Assembly: GCA_023525975.1 (NCBI GenBank)
Contig: CM042023.1
Span: 19,021,501-19,085,500, forward strand
DNA: 64,000 nt
Source: Smallanthus sonchifolius
Lineage: Eukaryota > Streptophyta > Magnoliopsida > Asterales > Asteraceae
Reading direction: 5' to 3'
Below the pieces are notes generated by a model that did not search any database, was not told the DNA's origin, and was given only the letters and a program-made list of their open reading frames with translations. The translations under genes were made by a program, and so were the position numbers. Below, piece after piece: positions 24,283 through 37,384 of the stretch (positions are counted from its first letter, which is position 1; every line of letters begins with the position of its first letter).

Positions 24283-25641
24283 TTTAATAATATACCAAAC
24301 ACATTACTAAAATAAACCGGTGGATATTTATTTAATTGGAATTAAAAATTAAGATCTTATCCATCATCTACGTTTACTATTTGAGTGACATACTTAAATG
24401 ACAACATTCATAAAGTTCTTGAAAGTTGAATACAGAAAAGATACTGGAATAATTCCTTTGTTAAATATGATAAAAAAGTAGTTTCCGTTTTGTTTCTGGT
24501 TAGGCCGGTTGGCAAGTGTCTTTAATCTAGTCGTCATTTGTGATTGTTGTTTTATGCATAAATAGGAACCTACTACAATTAATATCATTTATTTTTCATG
24601 CACAATTTGCAACTTATTTTACCATTCTTGTGATCGTTTTCCTACACTCTTTTTTATTAGTAAAAACAGACAAGATTTATGAACACTTGTATTAAAAAAA
24701 TGTTCAAATTAACGGCTCATATAATATCTGTAAAATATCTCAATAGTCATGTATGATGGTTGATGATGTTACCATCAACGAAATTGTAACAAACTTTGAT
24801 AGAAACTTATGGGGTGTTTGTTTGACGGAAAATTTCTTTTGGAATAGAAATTTGAAGGAATTGAATTTAAAATTGAAATTTGTCTGAATAATTGCAATTT
24901 GCCAAAAGAAAATTATGATGCATTTGATTATTAAAATAATCATGTCTGGTTTGTTAATTTGTTAAAAAGTTGGAATGTGGTGGTGGAGGCAGCGAGGCGA
25001 CGTCAGTAGTGGTGGCGTTGGCGGTGGCAATCGGAAAGACGGCAAGTGCGGAGACAACGACGAGTATGGTAGGGGTGGTGGTGGACGCGGTGAAGAAAGG
25101 GAAGGTTCCCAATGGCGGAGCCACATACTAGGGAACGAGTTCACCCGACAACAGTTAATTTCGCGTCTAATATGTAACGTGTAATAGAAAGTTTCGAGCG
25201 ACACCATTGTTTTTTACGATTGACACCGTTGGTTTTATAAAAAAAAAATATTGACCTCATTGATATGAAAAAGTATGGACGAGAATCTTATAAAAAATCT
25301 TTTCCTCAAAATTCGAATGGCTTACTGACGGATATGCTGACGATAAAATGTTCCCCCAAGAACGACGAAACCATGTGTTTCCATCGCCTGTACTCCGTTG
25401 ATAATTGTGAGTGTGATTATGGTCGTCCCTGAGATTTCGGATGTGCTGTACGACTAGTAAAAATGGCTCCTAAAATACAAACTTATATATATAACTCATT
25501 GATACTACGATAATTATCTAAATACTAAAGTAAGCTAAATCAAGCAAATAAAACAATGGAATGTCAAAAAAAAAATTGATTTGCTAACCTTTGAGACTTG
25601 GGTAACAACTGCTCGAGGCCTCGAGTGGGCAATTAGTTTCA
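24283..25641. other. Transposon fragments, no gene
   Basis: At 24440-24660 the sequence matches blocks at 33355-33630 and 51190-51420 (AAAAGTAGTTTC, then TTTAATCTA-TC). This is part of a Helitron-associated repeat. At 24965-25110 a GC-rich GGTGGTGG patch is open in several frames by composition only. The rest is AT-rich. Confidence 0.45.
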
Positions 25642-26159
25642 ACATATGTAACATCCCAAAAATAAAACGACAATTATAATAACGGGTTAAATGCGATACG
25701 AACGGAATAAACGAACGAGGCGTGATGGGCCGGGCCGGGATGGGCCTAGCAAACTTGAGGTGGCGAACAAGGGGGAGTAGCCTCCCTATAAATAGCCAAA
25801 CCCTCCTCTTTCTCTCATTTTTCAAGTTCTAGAGAGAGAAATCGTAGAGGGAGAAAGTGTCGGATCGACCCGCGAAGCAAGTATCTCGCTCCTCTACTAC
25901 TCGTGAGCAGAACCTCCGAATCAGAAGCTCGTTTCAGGTAACGAATCAACCTAGATCTGAGTTTTTAGTTGTTTTGGGGTCTTCGGGTATTTTCGTAAAA
26001 AGGTGGAGTTTTTATGAACCAAAAGAGAAAAGGGTTATAGATCTGAGACCAGGAATGAAAACTACAAGTTTTGAACGTAAAAAGTTGGTAACTTGAACGT
26101 AATCAGATTGAGCCACCATGAACATGCAAACTTAAGGTTTTGGGGAATATGACAGCCCC

Positions 26160-26440
26160 CGCATGCGAACTTTTTAAATTCGCCTACGGAGAGTTGGGCG
26201 AACTTGGCCAAGCGAACTTGATAAGTTTGCTGGCAGCCTATGGCAGGCGTACTTGTCTAAACTCGCTTGGTAAGTTCGCTGGAGTTTTGGTTTAACATGT
26301 TCGCCTAATGGTAGGAAGAAGCGAACTTGGTAAGTTCGCTAAATCATGTTCGCTTGATGGCAAATAGAAGCGAACTTGGTAAGTTCGCTGGTTATGTTCG
26401 CCCGGTTCTATGGGGCAAACTTAGCCATAAGTTCGCCTAA
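26160..26440 (+). repeat. Hairpin-forming repeat array in LTR A
   Basis: Degenerate units built on GCGAACTT and AAGTTCGC recur. At 26320-26340 and 26369-26389 there are perfect hairpins with 9-base arms AGCGAACTT/AAGTTCGCT and a GGT loop. The array lies about 350 bases downstream of the LTR TATA box. Confidence 0.85.
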
Positions 26441-26999
26441 ATCAGTAGGGTTAAACCGTTAGAGTCATGATTTGGTCTGATGTGTATTTAATTAATCAAT
26501 TCAGATCGTACGTGACGTTGTTGGACATTTGTTTAGGACAACCGAGACTAGCTTATCAGCCCTTTTTTAAATATTTTAAATAATGTTTTCGGGTTGGTGT
26601 GTATACATGACGATGTGACTGTTTTATAAAATGATGTTTATGAATTATGTATGTGACGTTTTATGAAACGATGTTTACGAATGATGTTTTTGAATGAAAG
26701 GTTATGAAAGATGTGTTTATGAAATATTTTTCCAAAAGAAGTTTATGAAGTGTTTACAAACGAATGACTGATTTTTAATAAAAACGTACGAATGTTTTAA
26801 CTGAAGTTTTGAAGTAAAAGAAGTGAATGTTTACTAAAGTCACAAACAAACGAATCTGCCATGATTCCTTAGGGAATCGAGATTATGGGTATGGGATGTA
26901 TGTTATGGGCCATACCTTTATAAGGGCCTTTGTGGCTAGCCAAATGTTATATAACTGGGTTGACGACGGTCACCAAAGGGATTATTGAAGTTTTGTATT

Positions 27000-27225
27000 T
27001 GTGCCTTACGGGGTACGGTACTTGAAGTTTGGTACAACTACTCCACGAAGTATCATGCTTGAAGTTTGGTACGTGTCTTTCTTATGATACCGTGCTTGAA
27101 GTTTGGTACGTGTCATCTTTGTGATACCGTGTTTGAAGTTTGGTACGTGTCATCCTTGTGATGCGGTGCTTGAAGTTTGGTATGTATGCTCTATGAAGCA
27201 CCGTGCTTGAAGTTGGAATTGACGG
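27000..27225 (+). repeat. Tandem repeat GTGCTTGAAGTTTGGTACGT in LTR A
   Basis: About five units of roughly 40-43 bp contain CTTGAAGTTTGGTA. LTR 55811-57756 has a comparable but unrelated array at 57000-57300 built on GCCTATGAG-CATAAGGGCGATG. Confidence 0.75.
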
Positions 27226-27668
27226 TTACGATAAGGCGCAGTTCGATGTATTCATTTTACTTATGTGTTATGGTTGTTATTGCATGTTTACGTAAGCTTT
27301 TATTAAATGAAGTTAAATGTTATGTTTTTGGCAAATGTTTGAAGTTAACGTTTGATGTTAAAACTAGAACTCACCAGCGTAGCTGACTTTTAGTATACAC
27401 ATTCAGATTAAGGACAGGTATGAAGGTTGAACGTGATGCTTGGCTGGCGAAAAGAGTTACCCGATTGATCATGAATACTGGCATCCTGTTATGACTTTTA
27501 TTTATGTTATGTTGAGACCATTGTTTGAAGTTTATGAATTTGAACAAGTTTTAATTATGTATGAAAATGAATGATTCCGCTGCGTTAATGATATTCAAGT
27601 TTAAGAACTGTATGTTTATAAGTAATTCTAACAAGTGAGGCCTCCCGGGTTTGAGGCCTTGCAAGATA

Positions 27669-28278
27669 CTACCCGAAATCTATGATGTAACAAATATGCA
27701 GTAGTCAATAAGATCAAATAACGGAGATTTAAATAAACATAAACAAAACCCATTAAAATTTGATACCCATCGATCAAAAGATACACCACCAGGTTCATTA
27801 ACAGGTTCAAGAATCTGAGCAAGGACTATGCCCATTAATCAATACCAACGAATTTCAATTTTGATTTGTGATTATTATTATTATTATCGTCGTCGTCCAT
27901 CAAAGTTCTGTTGAAAATTACCGATGTCTTTTTTTTCCTTTTACTTAGTAGTGAAATATTCTATGGTGTCTCGAATATTTGGGAGTTTTGAGAGCCATGC
28001 TTTATAGTAACAATCACAAATATTTTAGTATTCAAAAGCAATTATATCATCGAGGGCTGGTCGTAAAGTACCTAATAAAATTTTATTATTTTTGTTTTCT
28101 CAAACACTTGCTATTATTTTGATATGATTGCTGTTTCTTTTACTAAAAAGTTGTATATATTATATCAATGTTAAAACTAAAACTATAATAAAAACTAATG
28201 TATAATATATATAAAACCAAAATATAACAACAAAAACCGACAATAGAATATTCTTCCCCTTTCTGGTGAATAAAGTTC

Positions 28279-28324
<46 letters not shown>

Positions 28325-29089
28325 AGGATCAACCTAGACGATTTTAGCACAAATGAACCCGGTTTGTATGAATTAAAACCATTTCATGTATATTTTTTAA
28401 TTCATGATTTTATCTTTAATCTACCTTTTTTTTAACGGCAACACCTAGATATATACATGTGTTTATATTAATTTAAGGAGCACGCGAACTACCAGTTATT
28501 TCTAATCCGATATATTTTTCACTAAATTTATATAATAAAACTAGATAAATAGTTGAGTGACGCAATCTATGGCTCACTTTGGACCTTTGTACTCTGGAAT
28601 TTCGATTGATGCCATGATGGATAATAGATTAAATATATGATGGGTCAAATTAATATGGGCTTATAAACCAAATTAGCTCATATGAAATCATAAAACTAGA
28701 CTAAATAAGGGTTAAAAAAATCTAGACTTATGGTTTAATCGGTTAAATTCAGTTATAATTGAATTCATAATTTATCTAACTGATAACCAAACCGCTCAAC
28801 CGAATTACCAATTTGGTTACGGTTAAACCTAACTGAATAACCGAATTCATATTCAATTCAGACTTTTTTAGTTTTGACACGGTTCGGGTTTTTCAATTAT
28901 TCGGTTTTTATGCAAACCCCTCCCCTATGAATGCATGAATATGGAAATTGGAACAAGACAACTACTTTTGCTTTTCAAAACATGTTAGGCTTTAGCAATC
29001 AGACACTAACAATTGCTTTTACTTTTTTCGAGTACATATGGAAAAAATATTCAATCCACTTCTAAAAGTAGCTTTATAATGTATTAATT
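27669..29089. other. No gene seen; (TA)n and GGTT-rich transposon remnants
   Basis: A (TA)n run lies at about 28280-28317. At 28740-28910 the sequence is rich in AACCGAAT/CGGTT words, like the hAT-type fragment at 50139. No coherent coding frame is present. Confidence 0.4.
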
Positions 29090-29873
29090 CAGAAAAAATA
29101 ATTGCTTTTCGAAAAATAACGTTGACCTAATAATTCCTTTATTTCTCTAATTTTTATTTTAAAATTTTTGATACATTACAATATAGATTAAAATAGAACA
29201 GATATGAATAGTATACTTTTCGTATTTTCGATTTTTGTCACAGAAGTTTTATATAATTTCAATTTCACCCTTATAATATATATAATATACGTTTTAAATC
29301 CGTTTCATTTTCTAATAATTTTATTTTCGTTCAATAACTTTCGTTCGTTAACTTTTTCGCCACATAAGTTTTATATAATCTCATTTTCACCCCTTATAAT
29401 ATATATAATATACATTTTAAACCTGTTTCATTTTCTAATAATTTTATTTTTGTTCAATAACTTTCGTTCGTTAACTTTTTTCAAAAAACGGAGCGCGCGT
29501 CTGCTTTTAGTATTTTTTTTCAACATTCCGATATAATTTTTTTAAATAAAGTTGTAATCAAAATCGAGTTTTTCTTTTGGTATCGTAGCCTATAGAAAGT
29601 GTCGTTACCGTTGTGGTACCATGACGAGCCGAACCTATTATGAGTAAATAACATCATTGTTAGTATTGGCATTATCGGAACCAGTGTCTATATTCGGTTT
29701 TATAGTTGTCGACGACCCGAACCAGTAATATTTAATTTTTTTTCCTTTTCTATTATTTAGTTTTATGTTTATTTTTTATGACATTATTTTTACCGTTGCG
29801 CGTACGTTTTCATTTAAATTTTATTAACGATCGACCTTACACCCGCTGCGTAGCGCGGGTATAATCACCTAGT
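29090..29873 (+). mobile_element. Helitron-like element, 3' end defined
   Basis: It ends in ACCCGCTGCGTAGCGCGGGT (a GC stem) and then TATAATCACCTAGT, with T following. That is a Helitron 3' terminus. The upstream 400 bp match 51560-52038 closely, including CCGTTGTGGTACC and CTGAACC/CCGAACC phrases. The 5' end given is approximate. Confidence 0.6.
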
Positions 29874-30064
29874 TATTATTATGTTGACGTAATTCTTTTA
29901 TAGTACTTTTGATAAATAACATATCATATTATCTTTTCATCTTTAATATCTGGAAACGTTTTCACTGTAATTTGGCAGATCAACGATAAGGCCATGCATG
30001 GAGGTATGGACTTCCAGCATGCAACTCGTCCGCAACCCCGCATGTGTCACATTAAGCTTCCATG

Positions 30065-32668
30065 TGTAACACCCATATTTTTTAAACCAATTTAAGCTTT
30101 TAAAACAACACAGAGTTTAGCTCCCAGACAAAATATAAGGTATCCACAAGTTTAAGTTTTACAACATAAGTTTAGACTTCTAAAATACACAAAAGAAGTC
30201 AAGTTAGTCACATTTATCCACAAGTGTTAAACAACCCAACATATTTGTAAAAGTCTCCCACGAGAAGTTTAATCAAAACGACATCTAAAACAACTTTGAG
30301 AATCCGATGTCCAACTTTGGCGAGACCCGAGATCATTTCGGAGCTTTCCCTACATCCAAAATCACCACAAATAACCATTAGTAATGTTACAACAAGTCCC
30401 AAGACCCCCAAAGTGTCCTAGGAAGAAAACTCAAAATCCAGCTGGCGTCCCACTTGGGGCGTCCCAGAAGCAAACAGAAGCCATCAGGCGTCCCACTTGG
30501 GCGTCCCAGAAGCCCAGGGGGCGTCACAGGGACCAGCCATGCATCAGCCAACCCCAAATTTGCAGTTTTGGCATTTTCGACTCTCCCGACTCGACCCCCA
30601 GTCGTTTTGAACCACCAACAACATTTTGTAAATGTTTTAAACTCCTCATACGAGAAACACAAATCGTTTTTACCCCTTATCCAATCCGAATCATTCGTTA
30701 TTATTTGGAGTCTTTGACTACAAGCTTACCACCCGAGTTTACCACACTCGTTAAGTTGTGTCATTGAGTAATTGACTCTAAGACCGACATTTAGACAAGT
30801 ATTGACATCATACAAGTCCTATTATTATACTAATTCACCAATATTCCACAATGGTTTGACTTATACCACATTAAGTCAATTTACAACATTTCACCATTAT
30901 TCCACAATGGTTTGACTTATATACCACATAAGTCGATTTACACCAATTTCACCATTATTTCACAATGGTTTGACTTGTATACAACATAAGTCAATTTACA
31001 CCAATTTAACCATTATTCCACAATGGTTTGACTTATATACCACATAAGTCAGTTTACAACATTTCACCATTATCCCACAATGGTTTGACTTATATACCAC
31101 ATAAGTCGATTTACATCAATTTCACCATTATTACACAATGATTTGACTTATATACCACATAAGTCAATTTACACCAATTTACCACATCTAGTTTGACTAG
31201 ACACCACATAAGTCAATTACACCAAATTACCACAATCTACTTTTTAGTTTAACTATATACCACATAGTTAACTACACCAATTTAACATATTCTACATTTT
31301 AGTTTGACTATATACCACATAGTAAACTACACCAATTTCAAACTACATTATGCATACAAGTTTGACTTTTATCACACAAGTCAATTTTACACCAATACAC
31401 CATATACCACGTTATAGTTTGACTCTTTACCACCTGAGTCATATATACCAATACACCACATACCACGTTATGGTTTGACTCTTTACCACCTAAGTCAAAT
31501 GCACCAATATACCACGTTTAGTTTGACTATATTCCACATAGTTCAACTACACCACTTTTATCAAGTGTCATTCATTAGTTTGACTAATTTTCTCATTATG
31601 TTAACTACAACAATCCTACCACATTCACACTTTCGTTTGACTATATACCACATAGTCAAAATCAACATACAATATGCAAATAGAATTAAACCACATAATC
31701 TACTTACATATAAACTACTTATCTACTACTAAATAAGTGCAAAGCACTTACCTTTGCCAAAGATGATCCCGCTTGATCCTCCAAGCTAGCTTCCTTACTA
31801 CTTGATCACCTAAACAATCCACATATTTTAGTAATCTAATTTATCCCAAAACATACATCAATTGGAGTTTAACTCCCACCCAAGATCTTATGATCTTCAC
31901 CAATAACTAACTTGGTTTAATTAGCTTCATTCAAGCTTTCAACCTTTCTAGATAACAACCAACCCATTTTGACCCATTTAAGGTTTTATCCAATTTCACA
32001 CAATTCTCCAAAGTTCTTGATTCATCAAATAGATTGAGGGCTTTTACTAAAATTTGTGTTTATTAACACCACAAACACTTATCAACCACCAATTCATCAT
32101 TTAACTTCATCAAATTGAAAACCCCCAATTTTCACCTCAAGAACCCTAATTTTAAAATCATCAAATTGGATGTTATTAACCCCTAATCAACATTAGACAA
32201 GCTAGATAACAAGTTATTCCAAGTTATCTTTCATCAAATCCAACCAATTCATCCCCAATTCCCTTTTTCTCCAAAAAACTTCAAGAACACTAATAATGGT
32301 GGAATTAGGAATTGAAACAGAACTTACTAGATGATTGGAAGGAGAGGTGCTCACCAAATCCTTCAATCCAAGCATGCAAATCTTCATATTTCATTCTTGA
32401 TCAAGACCCATCTCTCTCTCCTTCTTTCCTCTAAATTTCGCAAGACACACACATATGTGTGTGTATCTGCGTTTTTTTATCTCCACCAAACAAGAAAAAT
32501 GCCTTATTTACACATTCAGTCCTTCATCTCTCAATTTTGACCCCTTATACCACAAGTTTGGTCAAAACCAATTATTTACAACTAAAACCTCCAACTTTCC
32601 TTTATTTCACAACCCCATATAATTTGATTTCCTTATTATTTTATAAACATGAAATTTGGTTCGTTACA
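30065..32668 (-). mobile_element. Solo LTR (LTR D) with perfect target duplication
   Basis: On the minus strand it starts TGTAACGAACCAAATTTC and ends ATATGGGTGTTACA. CCATG flanks both sides (30060-30064 and 32669-32673). It contains a 57-60 bp tandem array (30838-31190) and, on the other side of the repeat, direct repeats of GGCGTCCC (30440-30530). No internal sequence remains, so it arose by LTR-LTR recombination. The long open frames inside are low-complexity and not genes. Confidence 0.88.
30838..31700 (-). repeat. 57-60 bp tandem repeats grading into shorter units
   Basis: About six units carry CCACAATGGTTTGACTTATA and CCACATAAGTC. They decay after 31190 into 40-50 bp units still centred on TTTGACTATATACCACATAG. 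There are no unique spacers, so it is not a CRISPR-like array. Confidence 0.85.
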
Positions 32669-32891
32669 CCATGCTGCAACGGTCTTTGTTCTTTATTGTG
32701 TTTATCACCGAGCGACGCTTCAACCACGCACGAGGACAACAATAGGTTGCCACACCGGACACCATTTTCGCACTATGGGCGACGCGGTCCCTTCTTACCA
32801 CTTAGGACCCCACCAGGGTACGAGAAGGGTATACCGGAAGGCTTAAGAGAAAAACTCGAGTCTTCTAAATTCACTACAATTTATTAAATAT

Positions 32892-33304
32892 ACTAGCTTA
32901 GAACCCGTGTAATATACACGGGGTGAAAATTATCAATACAAAAAATTCTTAAATCTTTATGTATATATATTTTACAGGTGTAAAAATGTATTACAAATAT
33001 ATTAAAGATACAAAACAAAATTCAAAATATATAAAAATTAATATATAATTGAGTTTCAAAAATACGTTAATTACTATTTAATTTAATTTGACTTTTATTT
33101 ACTAATTAGATTTCAAAGTTTCTATAATAAGAGATAATTTAAAATATATGTGCTTTATTACTATAATTAATATTTTTTATAAAATATCTTATTATTAAAA
33201 GATAGATATGTATTTAATAAAAGAGAGAAGCGAAAAAAAATGATTATAATAAATATGAAGGCGACACGTAACATGAAAAACTTTTATATATTATATAGTA
33301 TAGA
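32892..33304 (-). mobile_element. Non-autonomous Helitron, 413 bp
   Basis: On the minus strand it starts TCTATACTATATAATATA and ends in a CCCCGTGTATATTACACGGG hairpin, then TTCTAAGCTAGT. It has the same length and family as 16679-17091. Confidence 0.8.
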
Positions 33305-33853
33305 TATATTAATTCAGAAAAAAATATAACTACTATAATTTCATTATTAAATATAATAAAAAGTAGTTTCTTTTAGGTTTGTGGTTGTCAAGTTTCTTTA
33401 ATCTAATCACCATTTTGATGCAAACAAATCACCTTGTGATCGCTCTTTTATGCATGATTAGGAACAACTACAATTCTTGCTATTTATTTCTTTTCATTTT
33501 GTATCATTATTTTAAAGCTGATTATTGTAAAAATAGAAAAGATCATGATACGACACTTGTACAAGCATTTCTTTAATCTAATCACCATTTTGATGCCAAC
33601 AAATTATCTTGTGATTGCTCTTTTATACACAATATATGTAAAGGAGGTCTTTTACATATTTCTTTATGGGTTTGTGTTCTATGATGTGAGGGCTTCGTAA
33701 CGAACCAAACCACGTCCAAAACGGAGCTAAGATAAATGAGATATCAGTGCTCGAAGTTGTGTCTTTAGAACTGTGTAAAACTACGTAAAATGGAGAAAAA
33801 AGAGTGGAATTGTCCCATATAGGTGGGGGATCAACCAAACTTTGAGTGGTATA
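33305..33853. other. Helitron-associated repeat, internally duplicated; no gene
   Basis: A block of about 60 bp starting CTTTAATCTAATCACC occurs at 33399 and again at 33573. It is also found at 51250 and, diverged, at 24520. From 33635 the sequence is unrelated and borders the truncated gag. Confidence 0.5.
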
Positions 33854-34924
33854 CTAGTGGGAGCATCTCAGCCAGACATTCACCGCGGTGTTGTTTCCCG
33901 TATTTTGAGCAAGTTTTGTACTCATCCATTCTCGGCTTCTTAGCCTCAGCTGTAACATTTCCCCTTCCAGCCCCTTAGACGGGTTCTCCAATTTCCTCTT
34001 TGGTGCCTTCGGCGCCGGGTCCTCATTAGCATAATTGTCATAGATGATTCTAGACAGATTTACTATTGACTTGAAGGTCAAGAGTAGATTAGCTTTCACA
34101 TGAACACGGACCCTTTGGGGCAGGCCCTTGACATAATACTTGATCAGTCTCTCTTCAGTCTCTACCAGATGAGGTACCAGTTGAGCTAGCTCGTTGTACC
34201 TAGAAGTGTACTGGCGATGAGTCATGTTGCCAGCCTTGAAGTTCAAGAACTCATTTTCCACCTTATCGATCTCGTTCTGAGGACAGAACTTTTGGATCAT
34301 CAGCTTTTTCAGGTCTTCCCAGGTCATTCTTCTGAGAGCTTTTGGCGATTTAGTTCTCTGGCTGTTCCTCCACCAACTCAGTGCTTCATTAGTGAAGGAA
34401 TGAGCCACAAACTTAACGGCTTGATCGAGGCGACACTCACTGATGTTGATTACGTCGTTCATCCTCTCGATCCATTCAAATGTAGCTACTGAATCCTTAT
34501 TTCAATCAAACTTGGGCGGGTCACCGTCCTTAAACCCTTTGTAAGTACACCCTCGTGTGGCCAGTCCCACATTTACCTCATCCCTATCACTGTCATAAAC
34601 CTTCTCTTCCGGGTTTCCTTCTTCTTCCTCTTTGCTTTTCTTTAGTGCCTTAGTCAGTAAGTCAGGCAGTACGTCCTTCAGAGTTAACACGACCTCACGG
34701 GCAATAGCATCACTGACTTCATGTTCCAGTCGTAGTGATCCGTCATTGCCTTCACCCGGTGGATTCACATTAGTTTCATGCACACTCTCAGTACGTTCTA
34801 CGTGCACATTTTCCTCACGTTCCACATGCACACTTTCCTCGTCATTACGTCTTCGGTTCAATGGTGGCCTATCGACTCGCTCGGTACGGCCGCCAAGACT
34901 TCCAGATCCTCCTTTACCAGCCAT
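33854..34924 (-). pseudogene. Ty3/Gypsy gag, truncated, stop and frameshift
   Basis: The minus strand encodes a capsid-type Gag beginning MAGKGGSGSLGGR at 34924. The N-terminal part is charged (about 140 residues). The retrotransposon gag domain follows (QAVKFVAHSFTNEALSWW; WEDLKKLMIQKFCP; YNELAQLVPHLV; YYVKGLPQ). A single TGA after PPKFD at about 34502 interrupts it. Near 33970 a frameshift hides the rest. In the next frame a zinc knuckle reads C-SKY-GKQH-RGE-C, with Tyr where the second Cys should be. Everything after the knuckle (protease, pol) is missing. It belongs to the element whose PBS and LTR follow at 35259-37185. Confidence 0.9.
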
Positions 34925-35258
34925 GATTTCTAAACTCCTGAATAGTAAAGGGAATACACCAATGTCATTCCTTCAGATCATAGTTTAGAACAGTACGAGC
35001 AAGCTAAATTCTTAATTACAGTGACCGGTCTGTGATTAATAATTTGCTTTGATTTTCGGGTTCAAAACTCTTCACATCAGTAGTGACATTAGCAACTATG
35101 TAGTCTAAGTTAAGGCATCTATCCCTAACTACAGGCATTAACTTTACTACTTACTTACTATGCTGGCATTGGCGTTGGCTACCCGAACTGACATCCTTGT
35201 GTTGGTCCCATTATCAGCTTGAGTCCAGACATTTAGGGATGTCTGAATCTCTCAAACT

Positions 35259-35276
35259 TATGCTCTGATACCAACT
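35259..35276 (-). promoter_or_regulatory. Primer binding site, tRNA-iMet type
   Basis: The minus strand reads AGTTGGTATCAGAGCATA right after the LTR end. It is of the same type as in the two long-LTR elements. Confidence 0.88.
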
Positions 35277-37185
35277 TGTAAGGTCCCTTTTTCGGGAGAC
35301 TTCACTTCTTGGATTTACTCATAAACATAGTCATCAAAACTGAACTTTTAATTAAAATCATTCGACATAGCAGAAGCATATCATTCAATTACAAAGCATA
35401 ACAGCGGAAGTCTTAACATAAAGAAACATTGTTCTTAAAACATAATCAAATAAAATGGGATGTCAGCCTTGTGCAAGGTAGCTATCACGCCTTCGCACGT
35501 CCCTTCTTCTTGCTACCTGAAGTGCATACTAAAAGTCAGCTAACGCTGGTGAGTATTAGTTTAAAGCAGTTAGGTATAAACATCATTTCTTTATAACTAT
35601 AAATATATATACATTCATAAATACACATTAATACTTGAATTGCCTTCATTTATCATTCATTGTAAGTACATATAATTATATATATACATCTTTGCCTTCA
35701 TTTAACATTAATTGGTCATAAACATAAGGGTGATCAACCCGTCAAAGTTCGGATAAGTCACATATAAAGATGCTCCGTCCTACCGGCGTAGTCAGTCCTC
35801 CATGATCATACGGATTCCTTTGACCGTACCTCATGCTATACCGTCCGGATTCCTTCGACCGTCCGTCCTCAACTGTTCTACCGTCGTAGACCGTCATATA
35901 CGCACGTCTGCCCTAAGGCATCCGTTTCCCACCCGAACTATATATACAGCCATGCATCGACTGAGGGACTAATTCTACTATAGTAGCATTAGTTTAGTCA
36001 ACCTTTCTAGACTTTCATTTCTGGCTGCATAATAGTCGAGTGGTCGTCCGTCTACCGAAGTAGTCGTTATCATCGTTTCCATCCATAACGTTTACATACA
36101 TTAATAAGATGCAATATTTATAAATATAAAGCAAGGTTTCATTCATTTACATTATACCATTCATTTCATTTCATTCTTTGTACAAATACGTTTTGTTCTT
36201 TGTTCATCATTTACTTTCATATGTCGCGTATGGTTATATTAACATTCATAGCATTCATTCATTTCATGTATACACTTCAGCACCAAAACATTGGAAAACA
36301 TTTACTATAACACATGGGGACACATAGAACTCACCTGTCTACCGGTATTCGCCAAAGGTGATGTGTATACCGATCTGCACATAAGTCAAAGTACGAATTC
36401 TATCATTTAAGGCAAGAGTCGACTAGGATATGAGAGTGTCGGCTAGGAGAGTCGCTAGCCACACTTGAGTGTCGGCTAGGAGAGTCGCTAGCCACATTTG
36501 AGTGTCTCCTGAACTTGCGTTCAGGACTTTGTGTTGTGTTAGGGAGCCGATTCCCAGCGTGTTTTTCAGAGGGCCAACTCTTAGGAGCCGATTCACTCCT
36601 TTTTGGCCTATTCTCCTCTTCTTCTTCCTCGTTGAGTGTTGCCACATGAAGGTGGCCGACACTCAAGAGTCGGCTCAAGAACCTTGAGCATTTGCAGGTC
36701 GAATTTTGATCCAAAACCTTAACTTTTTACGTTCAAAACGTTTATCTAGCTTCCATGAAGCTAGATCTGAGTTTTAAATCATTTTTCATTCATAAAAATC
36801 CAACCTTTATGTTTAAAAACCCCATGAACCCTAAAACCCTATTTTTGAAGAAAAACTCAGATTTGAGGTCGATCCTTACCTCAAAACTCATGGTTATTCG
36901 TGTAGAATCGATCAAGGATGCTGGAGGAACAAGATGGAGTAGAAATCAGAGCTTGGATGTTGTTCCTCAAGCTTTTTATCTCTAGAACCTCAAGCTTTCT
37001 CTCTCTAGGGTTTGTGTGCAATTTGATGGAATGAGGAAGATGGTGCTGCATCATGCCCTTATATACATAGAATACATCGGCCAATTGGAGCCGAGCCCAA
37101 GCCCGCTCCCCTTCCATTTACTTTTCCTTTAATTAAATCCCGACCTCACTTTCATTTATCTGTTTTATTATTTTGGGATGTTACA
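35277..37185 (-). mobile_element. 5' LTR of truncated Gypsy element (LTR C)
   Basis: On the minus strand it runs from TGTAACATCCCAAAATAA to AAAGGGACCTTACA, 1909 bp, and abuts the PBS. It has a TATA box TATATAAG at 37058-37065, a CTCTCTCTAG leader, the phrase GAACGTAAAAAGTT and the hairpin array 36414-36560. The motif GCTGACTTTTAGTATGC lies near 35530. The partner LTR is absent, so no target duplication can be tested. Confidence 0.85.
36414..36560 (-). repeat. Hairpin-forming repeat array in LTR C
   Basis: Two units of about 33 bp (36436-36464 and 36469-36496) each fold with arms GTGT-GGCTAG/CTAGCC-ACAC and an 8-base loop. At 36507-36526 a third hairpin has perfect 8-base arms TCCTGAAC/GTTCAGGA. 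The primary sequence is unrelated to the arrays in LTR A and LTR B. Confidence 0.8.
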
Positions 37186-37384
37186 CCGTGATAATGAATT
37201 AGGCGTACCGTTTAAGAAGGTTACACATACAATTATAAGAAACAGTGCGTCATACCCTTTTGAAAATGCCAATTTTCAAAACAGTGTAGTAAAATTTATG
37301 TCAAATTAAAGAGAATAAAATTCTTGATTAATATATAAAAAATGAATTACATCAAAATATTAGAGATTAAAATAATAGATAACG

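Larger units (their letters stand above)
25647..27663 (+). mobile_element. Solo LTR, Ty3/Gypsy-like (LTR A)
   Basis: It starts TGTAACATCCC and ends GAGGCCTTGCA. The flanks ACATA (25642-25646) and AGATA (27664-27668) are a target duplication with one mismatch. A TATA box lies at 25785-25794, followed by an AGAGAGAG leader, the phrase GAACGTAAAAAGTT and a hairpin array (26160-26440). A second repeat array follows, and then the motif GCTGACTTTTAGTAT near 27380. No PBS or interior follows, so it is a solo LTR. Confidence 0.8.

Noticed and set aside
30838..31700. Regular 57-60 bp repeats, CRISPR-like at first sight
   Set aside because: There are no unique spacers, the units decay gradually, and the array sits inside a plant solo LTR.
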